A DNA stretch of 64,000 nucleotides, taken from the NCBI GenBank assembly GCA_036927565.1, contig JAYESD010000009.1, positions 166,678,929 to 166,742,928 of the forward strand. The letters are read 5' to 3'. The notes beneath the pieces are model-generated. The model was not told the origin of the DNA, did not search any database, and was given only the letters and a program-made list of their open reading frames with translations. Origin of the DNA: Tuctoria greenei (lineage: Eukaryota > Streptophyta > Magnoliopsida > Poales > Poaceae). A program made the translations under genes and the position numbers. Shown in pieces: positions 11,811-22,442 of this stretch. Each line of letters begins with the position of its first letter. Positions within the stretch are counted from its first letter, which is position 1.

Positions 11811-12630
11811 TCCCACAATAAGAAGTGGGCTGACCTCACGGGGCTAAATCCTCCTCCGCTGCCACAACTGACCGACCTGTTCGATGAGCCGGAGTACGCC
11901 TTCTACTTCCACCAGCAATCAAGTGAGTATCATCTCTTATGTTGAAAAACTTGGACTAAAAACGGGATATGGTGCATCCTCTCCACCACAGAGCCTGCAG
12001 AAAGGAATATCGACACAGAGGCTTCCAATGCTGATGGTATAGCTGTGATTGTGGCCTACCTGCGCAAGGCGGTAACAACACCCCTCGCTATCCACAGCAA
12101 CCTGCAGGCTGCCTCAACCGGACTCTGCCGCAGGCCAGACCAAGAAGGTGGCTTTTGACATATTTTCAGCGACATTCACCCAAATGGATGCTCCACCGAC
12201 GACCACAGGCAACAATCGTGTAAAGCTCTTTGTCATGGACGAGCTCCTTGTGGGAGCTGACTTTGGGCAGGAGAAACACATTGACCTATGGTTCCTTGAG
12301 AACTATGGAAATGCCGCCAGGTGGGAACTGTGCCACCGGGTTGCTACACCATGGGGGCCTTATAGTCATGGAAACCATCAGAGCCTTTGAGTCTGCTAAG
12401 TATGGTCGCGGTGGCTGATGAACAAGACAACATCTTACTTGGAAACAACCACGGTTTAGCAGCGTATAATGGGAACAGTAATGAGATAATAAAGACCATC
12501 AACTTAGTGGGGACGCCGGACAACAACATATATGTCATTGTGTCGAGGCACGTGTTTCAGAGCAAACCTCATGCTTCACCCTCATTTCTCCACAAGGCCT
12601 GCCACTGATATGCCCTTTGTTCACTTCTAA
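11811..12630 (+). pseudogene. F-box relic A, 5'-truncated, unit 1
   Basis: The sequence is homologous to the 3' two-thirds of F-box genes B and C, starting at the codons for the NPTTRKWADL motif. It includes LTGLNPPP, FDEPEYAFYFHQQSSEY and MDELLVGADFGQE and ends at a matching TAA (12628-12630). It has no start codon or F-box domain. Lesions include a TGA after SEYHLLC, frame changes near 12110, and a 1-nt deletion near 12372. Its 3' flank (12631-13105) still matches those of B and C, with two AATAAA signals, so this is a decayed gene copy and not a processed one. The upstream join to copia RNase H is at about 11806-11812. Confidence 0.85.
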
Positions 12631-13107
12631 TGCTATGTTCCTGGATCAAAATAAATGCTTAACTATGCATCTTTTTCAGATCTGATGTTCACAACACATA
12701 CTCTTGTTACATTTAACCCTAGTGGTGATGTCTGTCTGGCTACATTTATTTGTGTGTGGATTGTGTTTATTGGGGTATCAATAAAAAATAATGATGTTTT
12801 ATGAGTTAATTATGTGAGCTTATGCAATTGATGTATGATTACTTTAATTATCTGGTCATAACATCATGCTAGTTAGGCAATCTGGAACCACACCACCCGG
12901 TGGTGACTTCGAGTTGGAGCTGCATATTACGTGATTGCATGTTGTTTTGAATCCTGTCAGAGTTCGTCGGTATAACATAGTCTCTAATCACTGCAAAACC
13001 GAGTCTTTGATCTGCCTAGTTTGGATGGGTGACGGAACTGTCAGGTCAATCATTAGCTCATCATTCGCCTACTAGCTAAATTTCATGCTCTACTTCCGCA
13101 TATTCTG

Positions 13108-13455
13108 TGTTAGACTAATCAAGTCGTTGCGGATCAGTATGTTTTAGTCAAATAAGTAGGTTAGCCAGGTGTGAGGCTTCCGTGCGCGCTGTGCATGTAG
13201 CGTGTGTGGGCATGAGTACCGTGTATGCCGCGAGCATGGGGTATGGCATGACGTGATGCCTGTCTGTTTCGTGAGCTGAACGTGGAGCGGGCACTTCGAA
13301 TCGTGGCGTCTGGGCAGCTCTCCCACGACCCCATCTTTTCTGTTGATCTCTGCATATAAATCAAGCACATCAGTCGTGTGTGGTTAGCACACGACAGAAA
13401 ATCTTACGTGTGCTAAGCGTGCGTTCGAGCATTCAAGTGTTCTTCAATCCCAACA
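13108..13455 (+). mobile_element. Ty1-copia LTR, 348 bp, unit 1
   Basis: The segment begins TGTTAGACTAATC and ends ATCCCAACA, has a TATA box (CATATAAATC at about 13354) and is followed after two bases by a tRNA-Met-type primer binding site. Homology with the 3' flanks of F-box genes B and C stops exactly at its left edge, so it inserted into the downstream flank of relic A. No second LTR or pol is found to the right, so the rest of the element has been lost. Confidence 0.75.
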
Positions 13456-13457
13456 TG

Positions 13458-13470
13458 TGGCATCAGAGCC
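13458..13470 (+). other. Primer binding site for tRNA-iMet, unit 1
   Basis: TGGCATCAGAGCC differs at one base from the copia primer site TGGTATCAGAGCC and lies two bases after an LTR end (CA), which is the normal position. A possible gag start (ATGTCGAGCACCGG, 13495) follows but the frame closes after about 17 codons. Confidence 0.75.
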
Positions 13471-16400
13471 ACCAGTCAACAATCCCCGCGATCATGTCGA
13501 GCACCGGTGAGGACTCATTGGGAATTTACATAGAACATCAAGCATAGTTGTGTGTGATCCAGTTCATCGGGAACTTATCCTTGTGGTTCAGCTTCACACA
13601 TACCCAGGTAAGGTCGCAACATTCAAACATTAACTCATTTCCCATGCAAAACAAAGGTGGAACAAATCTGCTTCAGCTTCCCACCAAGCTCATATGATTT
13701 TTAGCAGATGATCAAGGTACGCATGCTGCATTCATCAAAGGATGATAACCAGATGATGCTAGGCTGATGTTTTCCGGTGTGTCTTGGTCTACCCCTACCG
13801 TATATTCCACGGAGAGGTAGGTTATCATATCCTTGCATGTATGATCAATGGGTTGCATGTATGATTCCATGAGAGCCCTATATTTTGGACCTCTTTATCA
13901 AGAACTAGCAGCAACCCGGGCTGTCATATTCACGTAAAAATTGGCGTTTAATAGAAATACATAATAAATGAACATGGTATATATAATAACACTTTCCTAA
14001 TGAAATGAAACATGACCTTTTTTTAATAAAATGGAAATGTAGATAAGAAATTTACGTTCAATCCGTGACATGTTTTAAATTTGCATGATTATTTATGTCA
14101 CTCAAGAGCTATACAAAGGTACATTTGCATTTCTAGCTAATACGGTAACAAATAAGGGTAATAACACATCGTAAGGCGCACTCCATAAATATTTGAAACC
14201 AGAAGATAGACAGATGATATTAGGAACTACGGAACATGTTATCCTTACACAAGCAGAGAAACACTGAATTAGGAACTCCAAAGTCAATACATATACCACT
14301 GAATGTCCATGAGCAGAGTCACTCCATCGACTCAGTCCAAAAGGATACCACAGCCTGGAACTGATAAGCAGATAATAAGCAATAGTGTTACACTTGTATA
14401 CTCCTCCATAGATAACCAAACGGGCCTATGTACGCATTCCATTTTAGGTTCTCAAGATTCGATGCTAGACGACAGGTTGTCGGTAAACCATAGAAGCGAG
14501 GACATTGCTATCGGATCATGTCCTTTTCTTTGGCAAGTAAGATGTTTTAATAAAAGCGTTTGATGTGCCATTAGATAACACTATACTACACATATTTGAC
14601 CATTCAAAGTTTCCTGAGTTAGTAGAGACATTTTACGCTTTATCCTGCAAAATAATAATATAGATAATTTCAGACAACGACATAAACGTAGGAGAACTAC
14701 TTATTGTCTGATTTATGTTGTTGTTGTGCTTTCAGGTCCAAAGTACATAGGAAAATGATTTTATCCGATATTGCACATGGAAATATTCCAATATGTGATA
14801 AAATAAACAAAGAAACCCCTCTTGAGAAAATTAATTTTAGTTAAATGAAGAAGTCTCTATGTTCAGCGAAATAAAGGCTAGTTGGTCATATCTTTAGATG
14901 GAAAGGTAAATTAATGGATTTTGAGAAGGATTAAATGCATTACAAATATGGTTTATCACAATAATGTGAGCACAAAAGAGCCTTTTGTTAAATATGCTTA
15001 CTAAGCATGGCATTGAGTAGATCAGCAAGCTAATTAAACCTGAACATGGTTTTCTTCATGAAGATAGCCAATGGATTTGTAAAATGTAAGAAACCCATAA
15101 AACAAATTAAGGCACCTAGTGAGGAGACATCAGCACTCATGAACAAAAGCCTACGGCAGACCTTTTGGTGTACTGGAGAGTGTCAGGTCATCATTGAAGT
15201 TTCCAGCTCAGAACCAACCAAGGAGACCTCTCCTTATTGACATGGATGTTCATCATCAACAGAGACATCTTAAAATCTCATATGGTATTTTCCAACTAAA
15301 TATGCATTTTGCAGGAAAATTATGTTGTGTGACACGAAGCATCACAAAAGCTACAACCAATGAAATTTCAGTAAGCACACCCATGACTAATTATGCTAAA
15401 TGTGAAACTGCATCGATTGTGTCAGCATATTAGCAGCTGTCTTGTATAGGTACACAAAAGCGGTCGCATTGAAACTCTCAACATGTGAAAACTATACCCA
15501 AGTAATAGCAAAGTTGATACAAGAATGACCCGACCTTCTCAACGTAGAATTGAATATCTAGATACACCGTGAAAACCCAGTGAATTAGATGAACAACACG
15601 TCGCCCATGCAACACACCTTTCATCTCAAATTCAAAGAACAGTATGCAATGATGTTTGATACACTCGACCACGACGAAGTGGATGTATTGCTCCCACAAC
15701 TCCCAGTGGAAAAGCAAGAACAGTCTACCGAAGAACATGTGATATTTGCAATAAATGAATCCCCTCCATTTATTCCTTTTCCTGCACTTGGAAAGTCCTT
15801 CAACACCTAGCAAGTATGTCTCCTACATGCTTGGAAGTCCTTGAACAGTTGACACCGGCCTTCCTGTCTCCCACGCCCTTGGAATGTCATTGAACATCAA
15901 GCACCAGCCTCCCTCTCTTCCACGCCCGTGGAAATTTCATGAACAGCTGGCACTGGCCTCCATTTCTTTCTTTATGATTCCATCATCATGTACATGTGCA
16001 GTTAAGCATGCAATGTTGTAGTCTCGCCTCACATCCTCCAATGTTTTAAACTTTTATATCTAAGGACAAGCAAAATACATCCTTTAGATAGTAAACTACT
16101 CATTTATTTAATAATTAAATCACTTAGGAACATATTCACTTTGTCTTGAAGTTTCCGTGCGTGTACTCATATTGGTGGTCCTTTATATGCAGTAGTCATG
16201 TTTTCAGCTTGCATACTAGGATCAGTAGGTGTTAGATAAGAATGTGAGGAACTTGTGAGATGCTCATCAAACTATGTGAATAGGAGACAATTTAGTCAAA
16301 CTAGAGTGGGTGCAAAACTTCTGTTAGTAAGCATGTTACTTATGTGTTTTTTTTTTTCATTTTAGACAATAGAGAATTTGAGTATTTCAGTTTGTGTTGT

Positions 16401-17591
16401 TTCTATAATTTATGCACCTAAACGACCATGGGATTCATGTTGAGATTTGATGTTTTTGAAATTTAATGATACATATCAGACCTACTATTGTTATTTTCAT
16501 TCTTTATCATGCAAGACTGATGCAAATCATTTCGTTAACAGGAAAAAAACATTTGTTAGAATTACAAAGACACCACAGCATAAATTTCTTCTGCTACTGC
16601 TCAGGAAAACTTCGGCTCAGGAATGTTTTCATGGCGATGGCACAGTGAGAATATAAGTACATAGTGGTGGGGAGGCGGCGAAGAAATAGACCACAATGTG
16701 GATGCATTGTCCCGTAGCGGTGTTATAGTGAAATATTGTCTCTGATGGATGGATGAAAGACGAGCATTGCCCGAGGTATTTCCCATGACTCTGTAGTACT
16801 CTTTCATTATGGAGATTTTGAAGCTCAAACCAAGAGGATAACCGTGTTTTTCACTCATAGTTTTCATATCTTCTGATATAAACTCTATCACAGTTCTAAT
16901 TTAGAATTATGAAAACGTCAAGTTTTTGTCATTGTTCTGCATCAACCGTGTAGAACAAATACTCTTATATGAATGTTGTTGGGGTAATCTCATGTTGCAG
17001 GGTTTGCATTGTATTGCCCATTGCTCGATGGAGTTGTATTGTCCAACATAAGGATTATAGGAATCCGGAATAATAGTTATACACACACGGTACCTCTATA
17101 CCGAGCTTCAGTGTAGGAGTTTTTGTTAGCATCGAGATAATATTCTATACATTTGATGTTTCAACACCGCCATCAATTGTCTTTATGTGGTACGACTCAG
17201 CAGATAAAGATTTTTCTTCGGTGTTGATAATTTTTATCCAGTAAGCAGCTTAGTCACTCGGTCACAAGAGGATATTAATAAAAGCTAATAAGGAACACAC
17301 CTAGGATATGCTTATAAAATGTGAAAGTCCATGTCAATCTGTTTGGTTTTTGCATGAAACACGGAGAACTGGGTTTGTCAACGCAAAATCTTAGATTGTA
17401 ACAGTAGAAGCTCACTGACCAAAATGCTAAAATGTCCCTAGTGTGTGACAAAAGATTGGATCCATACCAGTTTTGTGCATTTAAAATGGGATTTATCTTC
17501 AGCAACTTTGCCAGTACCCCATCACGCCCTCAGGTGAAAATGTGGCAAGTGACTTTACATTCATGTATGGAACTTGCAAAAAAAAATGGTG
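13471..17591. other. Gene-free stretch, unit 1
   Basis: AT-rich sequence with many short frames on both strands, none with a recognisable domain. It holds a short minisatellite at 15787-15961. The longest frame is a 111-codon minus-strand one (15813-15478) overlapped by a plus-strand frame; neither shows conserved motifs. It is absent from the paralogous region upstream of gene C, so it is inserted or foreign sequence relative to the F-box locus. Confidence 0.6.
15787..15961. repeat. Degenerate 48-bp minisatellite, about 3.6 copies, unit 1
   Basis: Copies start at 15787, 15830, 15878 and 15927. Each opens CTTGGAA or CGTGGAA, then TCCTTGAACA-like, CACCGGCCT-like and TCTCCCACGCC-like words. 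Spacing is 43, 48 and 49 bp. The last copy is cut short. Confidence 0.7.
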
Positions 17592-18757
17592 CATCAGGAT
17601 TCGACAATGTTACAAGCACTATTGAAAAAAAAATTCTAGATACAAGTCAAAATATGAGCAAATCATTTATATATAGTGCAAACAATTTGGACGCCAAGCG
17701 CTCATCAGTGGTCCTTCAGTTCTACACACCGGCAACATCTCCAAACCCCTGCCGGCATTCGCCAAACAATTCTGGCTTTGACATATTCCATCACAAGGAA
17801 CTCCTGGGAAACACCATTTAAAAGTCCAAGTCACCTTGCCTAGAATGCACAGATATAGGATGTTTCGACATGTGGTGGCGTAGACGTAGAAAGACAGCAC
17901 AGGATGTTGCTCCGTCAGCATGGTGACCTGTCCTGCAAAACTGCCAGGAGGCACATCACCCAAAGAACCTGTGTCTGCAGCTTACAAAAGCATAAAAGAG
18001 CAGGGTTCCCTGTCCCTTACCACACTCCAATCTCTTTCTCTAGAAAACTGATTTCCTCTCATCTTTCCTCAAACCTAAGTTCCCCTCCTTCCTCCCTCCA
18101 GATCCAGATCTTCCCTACTAGATCTGCCCTACCAGATCTGCTGAGGGAGCTTGCTGCGTCTGACTTCACGCCAATGCTGCTTGGAGAGCTGACGGTCAGG
18201 AACGAGGTGAGCAAAACCTAATAACCTGCATTGTCTCTCACCGAGTGTGCTCTATCCCTTATTGTTCCCCATCTCTTTCACAGAAAATTCATCTCATCTG
18301 TCCCCAATCCAAGCTCCCATCCACCCTCTGGATCTGTCCTTCTCTGTCCCAACAACAGGGGATCTTGCTGGGCCTGCCTCTGCGTCACTACCACACAGGA
18401 GCTCGCGCAACCGACACTAGAGAACAAGGTGAGCCCAACCCTAACCGAGTTTCTTCTAGTTTCTCCATTTTGTTGTTCCGTTTCAGAAGCTAAGCGGTCA
18501 GAAATTGAAGTTAAATATTCCCCCCCCTTACTCTTCATCTAGCAGGATCGTGTGGGGAGCTTGCTGTTTGACCGATCTTCGCACTGCCACTCACGAGCTT
18601 GTGCAGCCACCGTTCAGGAACAAGAGGTAAGCCAAATCCTAACCCTAATCGAAATTCTCCATTTCTGCGATCTCGTTTAGAAGCTGGCAGAGGCAGATCC
18701 AGATTGAACATTTTTTTTACTTTTTCTTCACCAAGCAGGAGATAGATTTGAGCAAAG
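17592..18757 (+). promoter_or_regulatory. Promoter and three-module spliced leader of F-box gene B, unit 1
   Basis: Paralogous to 25112-26272 upstream of gene C. A TATA-like CATAAAAG lies at 17991. The leader is CT-rich and contains three probable GT-AG introns: 18207-18283, 18429-18545 and 18627-18738. The exons before the introns are related to one another (GGGAGCTTGCTG, CACGAGCTTG-like, TTCAGGAACAAGAGGT). Introns 2 and 3 are also related along their length, each starting near CCCTAACC and ending with a pyrimidine run before GCAG. This points to tandem duplication of an exon-intron block in the untranslated leader. Transcription itself is inferred. Confidence 0.6.
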
Positions 18758-19989
18758 ATGGGCGGTGAGGAAGGAAGGCAGATCAAGCGGATGGAGTTGG
18801 AGCTCCTGGAACCTCGTCTCACCGAGGACAACATCAGGGAGATCCTAGTCCGCCTGCCGGCCAAAGACGTCGTCCGCTACGGCACCATCTGGAAGGCGTG
18901 GCGCCTCATCACCACTAACCAGGACTTCCTTGCCGAGAACGCACGCTGCCAACCGGCTGAGGTCCTCCTCTACAGGTACATCCCTCAGCTGCCATCCAGA
19001 GGACGTTGGGCCACGGATGTCATGCTGGACGCGATCTCCGTCTCCGGCGACCTAGATGGCCGGTGTAGTGTTATCTGCTACCCTAAACCAGAAAATGGAG
19101 GGTGGCTCCTACTCGCCGTCTGCGATGGTGTCCTCCTACTCAAAAAGGCAGATGGCATATACAGCTTGTGTAACCCCACAACAAGGAAGTGGGCTGACCT
19201 CACAGGGCTTAATCCGCCTCCACCGCCACATCCGACTGACCTGTTCGATGAGCCAGAGTACGCCTTCTACTTCCACCAGCAATCAAGTGAGTATCGCTCT
19301 TATGTCGAAAAACATGGACTAGAAATGGGAAATGGTGCATCCTCTCCACCAGGGAGCCTGGAAAAAGCAATATCTACACAGAGGCTGTCAACGCAGATGG
19401 TATAGCTGCGCTTGTGCCCTGCCTGCGCAAGGCAGTAACAGCGCCCATGGCTCTCCACGGCAACCTGCACTGGCCGCCTCAACCAGACTCTGCCGCTGGC
19501 CAGACAAAGATGGTCGCTTTTGACATATTTTCAGAGACATTCACCCAAATTGATGGTCCACCGACGACCACAGGCAACAATCGTGTAAATCTCTTCGTCA
19601 TGGACGAGCTCCTTGTGGGAGCTGACTTTGGGCAGGAGAACAGCATTGACCTCTGGTTCCTTGAGAACTATGGCAATGCCGCTAAGTGGGAACTGCGCCA
19701 CCGGGTTGCCACGCCGTGGGGGCCTTATAGTCATGGAAGACCATCAGACCCTTTGAGTCTATTGAGTATGACAAACAGTACTGATGAACAAGGTAACATC
19801 ATACTCGGTAACAGTCATGGTTTAGTAGTCTATAATGGGAACAAGAAACAGACAATAAAGACCATCAACTCTGAGACGCTAGATAACATAAATGTCATTG
19901 TGTCGAGGCACGTGTTCAGAGCAAACCTCATGCATCACCCTCACTTCTCCACAAGGCCTGCCACTGATATGCTCTTAGCTCACTTCTAA
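18758..19989 (+). pseudogene. F-box gene B, one frameshift, unit 1
   Basis: Grass F-box protein family; such proteins act as substrate adaptors of SCF ubiquitin ligases. The start ATG at 18758 opens MGGEEGRQIKRM, with an F-box at about residues 21-60 (LTEDNIREILVRLPAKDVVRYGTIWKAWR, split here only by description) and an F-box-associated region with CNPTTRKWADL. Relative to gene C, one A is missing after 19296 (codon 180), so translation ends at 19405 after 215 residues, the last 35 out of frame. Past the deletion the original frame is open to the TAA at 19987-19989. Residue 45 is Trp where C has Cys, the usual residue of the F-box core. Two AATAAA signals follow (20009, 20140). A sequencing error is unlikely because unit 2 has the same deletion. 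Confidence 0.8.
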
Positions 19990-21194
19990 TGCTATGTTCC
20001 TGGATCCAAATAAATGCTTCTCTATTCATCTATTTCAGAACTGATTGTTCAAAACATATACTCTTGTTACATTTAACCTTGGTGGTGATGTCTGTCTGGC
20101 TACATTTATCTGTGTGTGAATTGTGTTTATTGAGGTATCAATAAAAAGTTATGATGTTTTATGAGTTTATTATGTGAGCTTGATCAATGTGAAATGATGT
20201 GTTATTACTTTAATCGTCTGGTCATAACACCGTGCTAGTTAGGCCATCTGGAACCACACCACCCTGTGACGATTTTGAGTTGAAGCGTAATATTGCATGA
20301 TTGCATGTTGTTTGGAACCTGTCAGAGTTTGTCGGCATAACATACTCTCTAATCACTGTAAAACCGAGGCTTTGATCTGCCTAGTTTGGACAGGTGACGG
20401 AACTGTCAGGTCCATCATCAGCTCATTCTTCGCCTACTAGCTAAATTGCATGTTCTACTTCCGCATACTCTGCAGGCGACTTGGCACTGCATCACCATGC
20501 ACCGACCTGCTCTATTTCTGCACCCCTACGTGTGTCTCCGGACTTTCTTTTTGGGACAATGCATGCCTACAGACTCATAGGATCATCTCTGTACTTATAC
20601 AGCTATCAAAGTGTTATTGAATTGGTCTCACACTCTGCGCGCCATATACCAGAAAAACCTAATTATTAATTCATATGAGGTGACCGGCGGATCTCACTAG
20701 CTATGCGTCCCATGTACCACAAACAGGTTACAGGTAGACTACAAAAGCATGCTCATCATGAAACCTTAGGGCATGTTTGACATGGCTCCAGAACTGAGAG
20801 ATGCTGCCAAACACCACAACTCCAAAACTCCACAAGGAGGTCCAACTCTAGGGAATTTATGGAGCTCTAGTTCATTTTTCTTGAAGTACCACTTTTTTTT
20901 TTCTCCAGCAACCGTAATTATATGATAGACCTAGTCGTGGAGTTCAAAGTTATTTACCCGCAATCGCCACTGGTTACACAAAAAAATGATTCGCTAGTTT
21001 TTCTTTTCATCTCTTCCAGAGACTCTCGGAAACACAGGACGGGCCCAAGGCAGGGCTCCGCCACTCGATGCGAGAGCTAGGGCACCACCGTGGCCTCCGT
21101 TTTCCCGCCACCCACCTCCCTCGTTTGCCCAATCCCGTTCGTCTCCTCTGCCTGGGACTTCGGCCATTTGCGGAAACCCTAGACGCAGGTGGTC
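19990..21194. other. 3' flank of F-box gene B, shared with C, unit 1
   Basis: Non-coding flank that aligns with 27506-28248 plus 29762-30240 downstream of gene C. It includes polyadenylation signals at 20009 and 20140 and, at about 20729, the TTACAGG site that is empty here but occupied by a CACTA element beside gene C. From 20770 a GGGCATGTTTGACATGGCTCC string resembles a MITE end, without a visible partner. Confidence 0.65.
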
Positions 21195-21482
21195 ATGGCA
21201 GTCTCACTCTGCTTCAGCGCCTACCAGATGTTCCACACCGTGGGCGTCAACCTGCTGGAGTTGGGCATTGACCAGCAGGCTCCCTGCACGGAGGAGGCGC
21301 AGCGCTGCCAGCACACACTCGAGGATGCGGGGATGATGCTGGGGCTCGGCCTCGCGAGCACGGGAGCGGCCTGCCACGTCGCGCTTCGGGACGGGATGGC
21401 GCTCGAGTCCGTGGATGACCTCGCCGGGGACCACGATGTGCGGTGTGTACTGGAGTGGCTCGAGAAGGCCGAGGTGCATTGA
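21195..21482 (+). CDS. Hypothetical 95-residue ORF in a GC-rich island, unit 1
   Basis: ATG at 21195 opens MAVSLCFSAYQMFHTVG and the frame closes at TGA 21480-21482. Codons are strongly G/C-ending, unlike the surrounding AT-rich DNA, and an acidic, helix-prone composition (ELGIDQQAPCTEEAQRC) follows. I do not recognise a family. It could be a first exon of a gene whose remainder has been lost, as the sequence after it is AT-rich and intron-like. The paralogous site near gene C is cut after the first codons by an LTR at 30248, so only the copy next to B is complete. Confidence 0.35.
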   Translation: MAVSLCFSAYQMFHTVGVNLLELGIDQQAPCTEEAQRCQHTLEDAGMMLGLGLASTGAACHVALRDGMALESVDDLAGDHDVRCVLEWLEKAEVH

Positions 21483-21867
21483 TAATATTCCTTGATTTAT
21501 CATTGTTGTTAATCTTGCTGTCATAGAAACAGTGATTTTGCAATGTAAGAAATTAGGATGCTATATTTGTTGTTGTGTTTTTGTCAGCATGTAAGTAGTA
21601 ACAGCATCATCTAGTTTTGGAATAGTGGAATGAAATCCTTCTCGATAGCCTATGTATGCTACACAATCTTTATGATATTTCTGATGATTCATATGTTCTC
21701 GAAATAGGAAGCAGTCAGCCACATGATGCATCTGTTGTTTGTTCCAGTTAATTGCTGATCTGTATCGAACTCAATTTTTCTGTCCTATTTTACACCATCA
21801 CAGTTGTGAAGGAACCACTGGGAAAACTCTACCTTCGAATCAAGTTTTGTCACAGTGGATACATTTC

Positions 21868-22075
21868 ATCATAGTGGGACGAGCTCCTCATTAGAGCTTA
21901 CTTTGGGCAGCAGAAGAGCATCAACCTATGGTCCCTTGAGAACTATGGCAATGCCGCTATGTGGTAACTACGGCACCTTGTTGCCACACGATGGGTACCT
22001 TACAATATTAGAATACAATTACTCCCTTTAATTCTCCTTGGTGTGTACGCGGCTGCTGATGAATAAGGATGGTAT
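21868..22075 (+). pseudogene. F-box relic D (3' fragment), unit 1
   Basis: The DNA aligns with the part of gene B/C that encodes MDELLVGADFGQE to ENYGNAA and on to the VADEQGN codons. Stops and small indels are present (for example ATTAGAGCT in place of GTGGGAGCT, and TAA in place of GAA after GTGG). It starts and ends abruptly and is followed at once by relic E. Confidence 0.75.
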
Positions 22076-22076
22076 T

Positions 22077-22440
22077 TTTTGTCAAGATGTTAGAGCCATT
22101 CATCCAAATGGTTGGTCCAACCACAACCACAAGCACACTTGTGAAGTTGTTCAACATGGAGGAGATTCCGTGGGAGGTAACTTTGTAAACGAGAAGCACA
22201 TTGACCTTTGGATCCTTGATAGCTACGACAATGTTTCTTGGTGGCAACTGTGACAACGATTTGCCTTGTCATGGGGACCTTACATTATTGGAATATTGCG
22301 ACTTCACCTGAGTCTGCTGAGTGTGGTTGCATCAAATGATGAACAAAGTAATGTCTTGCCTGGTTACAACCACAGTTAGTGGTGTACAGTGGGAAAAATG
22401 GAAACAATGAAGACCATCCACTCCATGAAACACCTGACTT
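22077..22440 (+). pseudogene. F-box relic E (3' fragment), unit 1
   Basis: Homology restarts earlier in the gene, at the codons for FDIFSETFTQMDG, and runs through the IDLWFLENYGNA and DEQGNIL codons to the TIKTINSEM region. Frame is lost at several points. The restart relative to D shows head-to-tail arrangement of separate gene pieces. Confidence 0.75.
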
Positions 22441-22442
22441 GG

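Noticed and set aside
15478..15813. Minus-strand 111-codon frame as a gene
   Set aside because: No recognisable motif, overlapped by a frame on the other strand, and shortened without frame loss by a 3-bp deletion in unit 2; no support beyond openness.
15787..15961. CRISPR-like array
   Set aside because: The repeats are degenerate and contiguous with no unique spacers, and the DNA is plant nuclear.
19280..19300. GTGAGT near 19287 as a splice donor explaining the gene B frameshift
   Set aside because: The same GTGAGT is read through in gene C, where the frame continues with conserved residues; no matching acceptor restores a conserved frame in B.
20770..20900. MITE starting GGGCATGTTTGACATGG
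   Set aside because: No inverted partner end or target duplication could be found; it is mentioned only within the flank.
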